49,312 nt of DNA from SIG587 sp045649505 (GTDB taxonomy: Bacteria > Bacillota > Clostridia > Oscillospirales > Acutalibacteraceae): assembly GCA_045649505.1 (NCBI GenBank), contig JAZRQA010000084.1, positions 1 through 49,312 of the forward strand, in the 5' to 3' direction. Shown here piece after piece: positions 43,733 to 49,312 of this stretch. The notes under the pieces are model-generated. The model did no database searches. It was not told where the DNA came from and worked only from the letters and a program-made list of their open reading frames with translations. How positions within the stretch are numbered: the first letter of the stretch is position 1; each line of letters begins with the position of its first letter. The position numbers and the translations under genes are program-made.

Positions 43733-43768
43733 AAAAAAACCTTCCTGTTTAAAAAATATATTTAATAT

Positions 43769-43797
43769 ATTATAATATCTCTCACGTTTAAAGTCAA
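43769..43797 (-). promoter_or_regulatory. promoter for guaB
   Basis: On the minus strand TTGACT (43792-43797) and TATAAT (43769-43774), spacer 17. The leader before the start codon is about 30 bases, so no room for a purine riboswitch is left. Confidence 0.8.
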
Positions 43798-43844
43798 CCT
43801 AAAACAGGCAAATTCAAAAAGAAAAAAAATTTTTCAAAAAAATC

Positions 43845-43873
43845 TTGCAAATTCCTTAAGTTTATGGTATAAT
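43845..43873 (+). promoter_or_regulatory. promoter of rpsB-tsf
   Basis: TTGCAA at 43845-43850 and TATAAT at 43868-43873, spacer 17. Confidence 0.8.
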
Positions 43874-43879
43874 GCTTCA

Positions 43880-43998
43880 GCTGCTTTATGGGCAGTAATA
43901 AATTACACACATTCCGTCTGTAAACGGTCAGGTGTTGCTAAAGGCAATTGCCGGTGTCATAAGGCGGGATGGAGGAAAAACCTTTAGGAGGAAAAACA
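43880..43998 (+). promoter_or_regulatory. structured rpsB leader, candidate S2 autoregulatory element
   Basis: About 119 bases of untranslated leader between promoter and rpsB. Local helices include CCGT/ACGG around 43914-43927, a perfect palindrome GGCAATTGCC, and a possible GCC/GGC pairing just before the GGAGG tract. A second GGAGG at about 43971-43975 and the true AGGAGG at 43986-43991 follow. Ribosomal protein S2 is known to regulate rpsB-tsf through the leader in several bacteria; that this is such an element is inference. Confidence 0.4.
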
Positions 43999-44745
43999 AT
44001 GGCAGTAGTATCAATGAAACAGTTGCTGGAAGCCGGTGTTCATTTCGGACATCAGACCAGACGCTGGAACCCCAAAATGGCTCAGTATATCTTCACTGAG
44101 CGTAACGGTATCTACATTATCGACCTGCAGAAAACCGTTAAGAAGTTAAATGAGGCTTATCTTTTCGCCCGTGATATCGCGGCAGAAGGCAAGGACATTC
44201 TCTTCGTAGGTACCAAGAAGCAGGCTCAGGATTCCGTTAAGGAAGAAGCAATAAATTGCTCAATGCCTTATGTAAATGCGCGTTGGCTGGGCGGTATGCT
44301 CACCAACTTTACAACAATCAAAAAGCGTATTGCCCGTCTTAATCAGCTCCGCACTATGGAGGAGGACGGTACCTTCGAGCTTCTCCCCAAGAAGGAAGTT
44401 ATTAAACTTAATCTTGAAATTGAAAAGCTTGAGAAGTTCCTCGGCGGTATCAAGGATATGAAGAAACTCCCCGGTGCTCTCTTCATCGTTGACCCCCGCA
44501 AGGAAAGAATCGCTGTTGCTGAGGCTAAGAAGCTCGGCATCCCGATCATTGCTATAGTTGACACCAACTGCGATCCTGATGAGATCGACGCTGTTATCCC
44601 CGGTAATGATGACGCTATCCGCGCCGTTAAGCTCATTGCTGAAACCATCGGTGCTGCCGTAATCGAGGGCAGACAGGGCGAGCAGACAGCTGAGGTAGCT
44701 GAAGAGGCTGCCGTTGAAGCTGTAGCTGAGACCGAGGCTGAATAA
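43999..44745 (+). CDS. rpsB: 30S ribosomal protein S2
   Basis: 248 residues. The start MAVVSMKQLLEAGVHFGHQTRRWNPKM is canonical, followed by YIFTERNGIYIIDLQKT, RWLGGMLTNF, and the coiled-coil domain (about 95-150). GAVDTNCDP-like IAIVDTNCDPDEIDAVIPGNDDA marks the end of the core. The tail is rich in Glu and Ala. The frame is open upstream to 43969, but AGGAGG at 43986-43991 selects 43999. tsf follows after 17 bases with its own ribosome site. Confidence 0.98.
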   Translation: MAVVSMKQLLEAGVHFGHQTRRWNPKMAQYIFTERNGIYIIDLQKTVKKLNEAYLFARDIAAEGKDILFVGTKKQAQDSVKEEAINCSMPYVNARWLGGMLTNFTTIKKRIARLNQLRTMEEDGTFELLPKKEVIKLNLEIEKLEKFLGGIKDMKKLPGALFIVDPRKERIAVAEAKKLGIPIIAIVDTNCDPDEIDAVIPGNDDAIRAVKLIAETIGAAVIEGRQGEQTAEVAEEAAVEAVAETEAE

Positions 44746-44762
44746 TTCAGGAGGTAAATAAA

Positions 44763-45671
44763 ATGGCTTTTACTGCTAAAGACGTACAGGCACTCCGTGA
44801 GAAGACCGGTTGCGGTATGATGGACTGTAAAAAGGCCCTCACCGAAACCAATGGTGATATGGATGCTGCTATAGACTTTTTAAGAGAAAAGGGACTTGCT
44901 TCCCAGGCTAAGAAGGCAGATCGTGTTGCTGCCGAAGGTACCGTTTGCGCTATTGTTAAGGGCAATGTAGGTGCCGTTCTTGAAATGAACGCTGAGACCG
45001 ACTTCGTTGCAGGCGGCGAGCCCTTTAAGGCTCTTGCTAACCGCATCACCGAAATCGTTATTGACCAGAATCCTGCTGACCTTGATGCGCTTCTTAAGTG
45101 TACCGAAAACGGCCAGAGTGTTGAAGAAATGGTTCAGGAGCTTTTCCTTGCTATCCGTGAGAACATTAAGGTTCGCCGTTTTGTTCGTTTTGAGGGCAAC
45201 CTCGTTTCCTATGTTCACGCAGGCGGCAAAATCGGTGTTATTGTTAAGTTTGATACCGATGCTGATTTAAGTGACGAGTTCATTGCTATGGGTAAGAATA
45301 TCGCAATGCAGATTGCCGCTATGAATCCCCTTTATCTTGACCCTGCAAGCGTTCCTGCAGAGGTTATTGACAAGGAGAAAGAAATCCTTGTTGCTCAGAT
45401 GAAAGAGGATCCTAAAATGGCAGGCAAGCCTGATGCAGTTCTCGGCAAAATAGTTGAGGGCAAAATCGGCAAGTACTACAAGGAGAACTGCCTTGTGGAG
45501 CAGCAGTTTGTTATCGACGGTGACCTTACCGTTGGTAAGTATGTTGAAAAGACTGCTAAGGAAATGGGTAAATCCATTAAAATCGCTTCCTATGTTCGCT
45601 ACGAAAAGGGCGAAGGCATCCAGAAGCGTGAAGACGATTTTGCAAACGAAGTTGCAAGTATGATTAAGTAA
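44763..45671 (+). CDS. tsf: translation elongation factor Ts
   Basis: 302 residues. It exchanges GDP for GTP on EF-Tu. The N-terminal UBA-like domain has REKTGCGMMDCKKALTE and INWLREKG-type IDFLREKGLA, and the core contains EMNAETDFVA (the TDF motif contacting EF-Tu) and YVHAGGKIGV. The C-terminal module is complete. It is co-transcribed with rpsB in the conserved order and followed by a strong terminator. Confidence 0.98.
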   Translation: MAFTAKDVQALREKTGCGMMDCKKALTETNGDMDAAIDFLREKGLASQAKKADRVAAEGTVCAIVKGNVGAVLEMNAETDFVAGGEPFKALANRITEIVIDQNPADLDALLKCTENGQSVEEMVQELFLAIRENIKVRRFVRFEGNLVSYVHAGGKIGVIVKFDTDADLSDEFIAMGKNIAMQIAAMNPLYLDPASVPAEVIDKEKEILVAQMKEDPKMAGKPDAVLGKIVEGKIGKYYKENCLVEQQFVIDGDLTVGKYVEKTAKEMGKSIKIASYVRYEKGEGIQKREDDFANEVASMIK

Positions 45672-45684
45672 TCATAAAAAATAT

Positions 45685-45718
45685 AAACGGGTCTGTGAGA
45701 GTACAGACCCGTTTTTTT
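45685..45718 (+). terminator. terminator after tsf
   Basis: AAACGGGTCTGT/ACAGACCCGTTT 12-bp stem, loop GAGAGT, then seven T. Confidence 0.95.
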
Positions 45719-45767
45719 GTAGAATCTTGTTTGTCGAAAAAATATTCTTAAATTTTTAAAAAAAGAC

Positions 45768-45796
45768 TTGCATTATTATGCTATGTTGTGTATAAT
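45768..45796 (+). promoter_or_regulatory. promoter of the initiator tRNA cassette
   Basis: TTGCAT at 45768-45773 and TATAAT at 45791-45796, spacer 17. Transcription should start near 45803, about 20 bases before the first tRNA half. No other promoter is seen between there and the intact tRNA. Confidence 0.75.
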
Positions 45797-45820
45797 AATA
45801 AAGCAGTAGAAAAACTAAAC

Positions 45821-45855
45821 ATATCGCGGGGTAGAGCAGATGGTAGCTCGTCGGG
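45821..45855 (+). repeat. 35-bp direct repeat, copy 1: duplicated 5' half of tRNA-fMet
   Basis: Bases 45821-45855 are identical to 46046-46080. They hold the tRNA leader ATAT and the tRNA from base C1 through the 5' strand of the anticodon stem (acceptor 5' strand CGCGGGG, whole D arm, TCGGG). After that, copy 1 diverges. The repeat period is 225 bases. Confidence 0.97.
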
Positions 45856-46045
45856 TGACGTTGCGAGCGCACCCGGTGGGTGAAACAGCGAGCATAAGGA
45901 AGCGCCGCGGTCAAAGTTTATAGGCGGGTAGCCGTAATAAACTTTGGGCACCGCAAGAGGGCAAGCAAATGCAAAGCATTTGTGAGAATGAGCCCCCGAG
46001 CGTGCCGAACTTAAGGAAGTCGAACCTAAAATACGGCGAAATTAA
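45856..46045 (+). ncRNA. hairpin-rich 190-nt segment between the tRNA half and the intact tRNA
   Basis: No convincing reading frame. Paired elements: CACCC/GGGTG (45870-45874 with 45878-45882). A long hairpin has GCGGT/ACCGC (45907-45911 with 45950-45954) closing a 10-bp CAAAGTTTAT/ATAAACTTTG stem (45912-45921 with 45937-45946) and an apical GGC/GCC. CAAATGC/GCATTTG (45966-45972 with 45976-45982) sits inside GGGC/GCCC. GCCG/CGGC (46004-46007 with 46034-46037) encloses ACTT/AAGT. TAAGGAAG occurs twice (45895-45902 and 46012-46019). It is downstream of a strong promoter, so it should be transcribed. I do not recognise the family; it lacks the motifs I know for group I introns, RNase P and tmRNA. 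Confidence 0.5.
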
Positions 46046-46125
<80 letters not shown>

Positions 46126-46160
46126 AAAAATGCAGTCGACTTATGTCGGCTGCATTTTTT
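46126..46160 (+). terminator. terminator after tRNA-fMet
   Basis: AAAAAATGCAGTCGAC/GTCGGCTGCATTTTTT with a TTAT loop and one G-U pair; the T run belongs to the stem and tail. Confidence 0.9.
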
Positions 46161-46227
46161 TAGTATATAATCCGCACAAGCGAACTGTATGTCATCAAGG
46201 CGTAAGCCTTAGATTCTTTTTATATTG

Positions 46228-47616
46228 CTATTTCGTCTTGCTTTTCTTTTTAAATATCTTTGACCTGAACAAAATTATATTCATAACAATGAAGAAAACA
46301 ACTAAGATTATAAGGGTAAGGATTGGTTTTTTAGGTGCCAGAGTTGCAAGGAGCATAAGGGGAAATCCAAAAACTATTGCAGGGAAGTTTTGGTAAACCA
46401 TATTATCTGCCGCGGGGGTTTTAAAATCACCGTCTATTTCCCTAAGTAGGATAATACCCGTGCTTGCCGTTCCAGTGAGCATTCCAAACATCATAAGAAA
46501 CTGCTCATGCATATAATCTTTAAACAGCGTTTTTGCGACAATGTAGTTGTACCAGTAGGTTATAACAAGGCCGAAAACGCCCAAAATAAGCATAATACCC
46601 CAATACTGCTTTAACACTCCTAACTGGATTGCGGCAATGCCTGCAACCACCATAATGTCAAAGAAAAAGTTACTGCAGCGAGTAAGCAAAAAATTGTTGG
46701 CATATTTCTTTTTAATAACTCTTGTTTTGTGCAGGAAATTGAAGAAAGCCTTCATAAGTGCCGCCGCGAATACACCTATAAGGAAGTTAAAGCCGTATAT
46801 TACAGATTTCATTGAGGGTATCAAAAGACCGAGTAAATACATCAACAGATGCGTGACAAAATACGCGCCTGCAATAAGGGCCACCTGCACGGTTATCTTG
46901 TCAAGACTACCCTGCATAGGTATCTCGTCGTTTTCTTGTATCTGTTCAGCCTTAATATTGTCGTCTACACCGCTTGAGGTCCTTATTTTAACCTTTCGCT
47001 TCATAACATTAAGGTGAATAACGCCGCCGATGCTTGCGCTTAAAAAGCCCAGCGCCGCAACGGTAAGGCCAAAGCTTTTGCCGCCCGAAAATCCAAATTC
47101 GGTTTCGTAAATGGTGCCGTAGTTCAGCGCCTGTCCCGTACCCTGTCCAAAGCCAAAGGGTAGAAGAACACCCGACGCGGCAAAGAAATCCTTTATAATA
47201 AGCGCGGCAATAATAGTTATGCCAAAGCCCACTACCGCCTGTAAAAGGTAGGTGGAAACGGTGGTAACCCCTGTGTTAAATATCTCCACCGTGCGCTGCT
47301 TTGTAAGTTTATTCTTCGTGCTTTTTAGGGCAGAGGCTATAAAGCCCAGCGCTAAAGCGTGGTATGTTATTGTTTCAAGGGTCGCCATACCCCTTCCGCC
47401 GAAAAAGGCAGTGTCAAACATAACATCACCTGTTATAAGCTTATATACTGCCGAGATAATAAGCAACATACCGCCTGCTAAAACCGAGGTGGGAATAAGG
47501 GATGCTCGCAGAAATTTCGTCGAGTTTTTAATAATGTTTGCCGCAAGCAGACTAAGCAGCAGAATAGCAACAATATTAAATGTGCCCCATACTTTAAAAT
47601 CCCAAAAGTTTTCCAT
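46228..47616 (-). CDS. sodium:glutamate symporter, GltS (ESS) family
   Basis: 462 residues with about twelve hydrophobic helices and a central hydrophilic loop (about 210-235). The family reentrant-loop pattern GFGQGTGQALNYGTIYE is present near residue 160, and a related loop recurs in the second half (GMLTGTASTGIILLRE). The ESS family imports glutamate with Na+; clostridial members vary in substrate. GGAATGAT lies before the ATG. The gene stands alone between the tRNA locus and the acyltransferase gene, with no terminator seen in the 75 bases after its stop. Confidence 0.85.
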   Translation of the reverse strand: MENFWDFKVWGTFNIVAILLLSLLAANIIKNSTKFLRASLIPTSVLAGGMLLIISAVYKLITGDVMFDTAFFGGRGMATLETITYHALALGFIASALKSTKNKLTKQRTVEIFNTGVTTVSTYLLQAVVGFGITIIAALIIKDFFAASGVLLPFGFGQGTGQALNYGTIYETEFGFSGGKSFGLTVAALGFLSASIGGVIHLNVMKRKVKIRTSSGVDDNIKAEQIQENDEIPMQGSLDKITVQVALIAGAYFVTHLLMYLLGLLIPSMKSVIYGFNFLIGVFAAALMKAFFNFLHKTRVIKKKYANNFLLTRCSNFFFDIMVVAGIAAIQLGVLKQYWGIMLILGVFGLVITYWYNYIVAKTLFKDYMHEQFLMMFGMLTGTASTGIILLREIDGDFKTPAADNMVYQNFPAIVFGFPLMLLATLAPKKPILTLIILVVFFIVMNIILFRSKIFKKKSKTK

Positions 47617-47690
47617 TGTTTATCATTCCTTTTTTATATAATCAGATACAATGCGCAAAATTGCGCAGCATATAAGTACAAAGGAAAATT

Positions 47691-48890
47691 TTATATTCCT
47701 AAAAAGACTTCCTCGCCCTTGCCCGATGCAATGTTTTTGTGTCTGTGATAAATATGTACATACTTAAGGGCGTTAAAGCGTTTACTGCCCTTTAATTGAT
47801 ATACCTTATCGCAAAAATAAATATTCAGCTTGTTTCTGCCCAGCACTGTAACGGCAGATATTTTCTCAAAGGGATATACCTCACCGTTAATGTCAAGTCT
47901 GTCAGAGTAAAGCACAATTTCGGCGTTTTTAAAAAGTTTCTTTTTGTTTTTAAATACAATTACCTCGCGCACTTCGGCGTTGTCTTTATACAACGGCTTA
48001 TCAGTATAACCGCTTAAATCAAGCCTGCTTATAAAGTCTGCCTGATAATCGTACCACTGAGAAACAAAGGGGAAGGGAAAATCACAGTTGATACCCTTAA
48101 GCTCCTTTTTCGCGGTGTACTTTATTTTACTGCCGCATTTTTTGCAGTGAACAATATCGTTTTTACTTTCAAATTCCGAAAGACCGCAGAATGGGCAGAC
48201 ATACATTGCGCGTTCTAAATACTGCGCGCATTTTTTGTGGGGATATTCGTTATCCGCCTTTGCCTCATCAACAAAGAGCCCTGCTTTTATTCGCTCATAA
48301 AGCTCATCGTTTGAAAGAGCAGAGTATTCCTCAGGTTCTATAACTTGGGCGACATACGCCTTCATTTTACCCTTTCGCACTACATCACTCCAACGCGGCT
48401 CAGCACCGTAGCCACCCTCCACGCGGAATATTGCAAGAGGTAAATTAAGTTTTTTTACAAGGGGTGCAATAGCGGGGTTCATATATTCGGTTTTACCGCT
48501 GTAGGTACGGTTGCCCTCTGGCGCAATGGCAATAGTGCCACCCTCTTTAGCAACTCGAAGACAGGTCATAACTGCCTTAACATCTGTGGTCTGCTTTCTT
48601 ATTGGAATGGGCGCAACAACATAGCGAATTATACTTGATATAAAGCCAAGCGAGAAAATATCCTCGGTAGCAACATAGTATACGGGACCCCTAAACGCCA
48701 TACCCACAAAAAATTGATCAAACGGGGTTTGGTGATTAAGCACTATAAAATACGGTCTATTCTTCTGTTCCTTAAATTTTTCAATTTTGACACCGTATTT
48801 AATTTTTGAGTAGGGGTAAAGAACTATGTATGCAAGGTTTCTTACTATTTTGTGGCGGAATTTAAGCCACCTTCCTTTTTTCTTAGCCAT
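47691..48890 (-). CDS. PlsC-like acyltransferase with C-terminal zinc ribbon
   Basis: 399 residues, longer than the usual 190-250 of 1-acylglycerol-3-phosphate acyltransferases. Residues about 12-215 carry the acyltransferase motifs NHQTPFD (His53, Asp58: HX4D) and APEGNRTYSG (124-132). A four-cysteine ribbon follows (Cys232, Cys235, Cys249, Cys252, as CPFCG and CKKCG), then about 140 residues of mostly beta sequence (VIVFKNKKKLFKNAEIVLY) without a known match. The acyltransferase part probably makes or remodels phospholipid at the membrane; the role of the extra domains is unknown. AGAGGTG sits before the ATG. Confidence 0.82.
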   Translation of the reverse strand: MAKKKGRWLKFRHKIVRNLAYIVLYPYSKIKYGVKIEKFKEQKNRPYFIVLNHQTPFDQFFVGMAFRGPVYYVATEDIFSLGFISSIIRYVVAPIPIRKQTTDVKAVMTCLRVAKEGGTIAIAPEGNRTYSGKTEYMNPAIAPLVKKLNLPLAIFRVEGGYGAEPRWSDVVRKGKMKAYVAQVIEPEEYSALSNDELYERIKAGLFVDEAKADNEYPHKKCAQYLERAMYVCPFCGLSEFESKNDIVHCKKCGSKIKYTAKKELKGINCDFPFPFVSQWYDYQADFISRLDLSGYTDKPLYKDNAEVREVIVFKNKKKLFKNAEIVLYSDRLDINGEVYPFEKISAVTVLGRNKLNIYFCDKVYQLKGSKRFNALKYVHIYHRHKNIASGKGEEVFLGI

Positions 48891-48922
48891 TTTACACCTC
48901 TTAGCAAGCAGATATCTTTATT

Positions 48923-48950
48923 ATTATACCACGAATTATTACAAATTGCT
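48923..48950 (-). promoter_or_regulatory. candidate promoter for the acyltransferase gene
   Basis: On the minus strand TATAAT (48923-48928) with a weak TAGCAA-type -35 17 bases further upstream. Confidence 0.5.
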
Positions 48951-49010
48951 ACCTTAAAATTTTCAAAATCTTACCGACTCAAGACAAGTTAAACATTAAC
49001 AAAAAAGAAT

Positions 49011-49044
49011 AAAAAAGTGTGTATCACCAAATTTGGTGATACAC
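49011..49044 (-). terminator. terminator after recG
   Basis: A perfect palindrome at 49019-49044 (stem GTGTATCACC and its complement, AT-rich loop) followed on the minus strand by ACTTTTTTATTC. The plus side lacks a T run. Confidence 0.85.
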
Positions 49045-49050
49045 GCTATT

Positions 49051-49312
49051 TTAATTATCCGCAACAAAGCTGTAGAGATTTTGTATCTGATTTTTAAGTT
49101 CTTTGTTCTCGCCAGCCTCAAGTTTTGGGTCAAGCTCAAGCGTTTTTTTTGCATAAAAGCCCGCAGTTTTAAGTACACCGATATCGTTTTCCATATCGGC
49201 AATTCTAAGTGTCGGCAGACCGTGCTGACGCTGACCTATAAAATCACCAGGACCGCGAAGCTTTAGGTCCTCATCAGCAATTTTAAAGCCGTCACAATTG
49301 CGGCAAAGAGTG
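49051..49312 (-). CDS. recG: ATP-dependent DNA helicase RecG, C-terminal fragment
   Basis: Partial gene entering from the right edge; the frame is open from 49311 down to the TAA at 49051-49053. The visible 86 residues contain DGFKIADEDLKLRGPGDFIGQRQHGLP, the conserved RecG motif at the end of the second helicase domain (the loop that couples ATP hydrolysis to branch migration), followed by LRIADMENDIGVL and a helical tail. RecG remodels stalled replication forks. It is not present as a start-to-stop frame because the 5' part is outside the window. Confidence 0.93.
   Translation of the reverse strand, partial: TLCRNCDGFKIADEDLKLRGPGDFIGQRQHGLPTLRIADMENDIGVLKTAGFYAKKTLELDPKLEAGENKELKNQIQNLYSFVADN

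Noticed and set aside
43733..43768. Purine-type riboswitch before guaB
   Set aside because: The leader after the guaB promoter is only about 30 bases, too short for an aptamer.
46161..46227. Terminator for the GltS-type gene
   Set aside because: The only hairpin (AAGGC-GTAA-GCCTT) is short, and its T-rich side faces the wrong strand.

Overview
The window looks like chromosomal DNA of a spore-forming, anaerobic, low-to-mid-GC Firmicute of class Clostridia, probably a gut member near the Oscillospirales. The evidence is a GerA-type germinant receptor operon, an M23/SpoIIQ-like protein, a SpoIID-like peptidoglycan protein, HPr kinase, WhiA, strong AGGAGG/GGTGAT ribosome binding sites, and a sodium-pump decarboxylase. 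No phage, insertion sequence or CRISPR array was seen. The genus assignment is inference.

Layout. 1-1646: tail of a Na+-translocating decarboxylase operon (beta subunit and carboxyltransferase). 1701-8075: DMT transporter and Gfo/Idh oxidoreductase, rpmB (minus), a HAD phosphatase/MFS/dCMP deaminase operon, a pseudouridine synthase (minus) and radC. 8191-12049: D-Ala-D-Ala carboxypeptidase, pgi, a small P-loop protein and a cyclophilin. 12124-15656: deoC-deoB-cdd-pdp nucleoside salvage operon behind a consensus promoter. 15886-16608: M23 peptidase. 16674-24190 (minus): ychF, then a CmpB-like membrane protein, alr, a YhaO/YhaN-type nuclease-ATPase pair and a COG2509-like flavoprotein. 24328-32593: hprK-glcK-murB-whiA-dnaE and pfkA. 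32651-33845: an HPr-kinase-like protein paired with an S26-type peptidase. 33961-37026: AI-2E family transporter and a two-gene beta-domain/SpoIID-peptidoglycan-binding cassette. 36965-43732 (minus): gerAA-gerAC-gerAB, a coiled-coil protein, coaD, rsmD, guaB. 43999-45671: rpsB-tsf. 45768-46160: an unusual initiator tRNA cassette. 46228-49312 (minus): GltS-type symporter, PlsC-like acyltransferase with a zinc ribbon, and the end of recG.

How the genes work together. Several blocks are coherent. Nucleoside salvage (deoC, deoB, cdd, pdp) feeds pentose and triose phosphates to glycolysis, for which pgi, glcK and pfkA are present, with hprK as the likely carbon-catabolite sensor. murB, alr and the D,D-carboxypeptidase serve the cell wall. 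The ger operon and the peptidoglycan-binding genes serve spores.

The most unusual segment is the initiator tRNA locus. A near-consensus promoter is followed by an exact copy of the tRNA 5' half, about 190 nt of hairpin-rich sequence, the complete tRNA-fMet with encoded CCA, and a terminator. Other points of interest are an IMP dehydrogenase whose residues match the Tritrichomonas foetus enzyme in numbering, a terminator whose stem holds the ribosome binding site of the next gene, and the HPrK-like/S26 peptidase pair.
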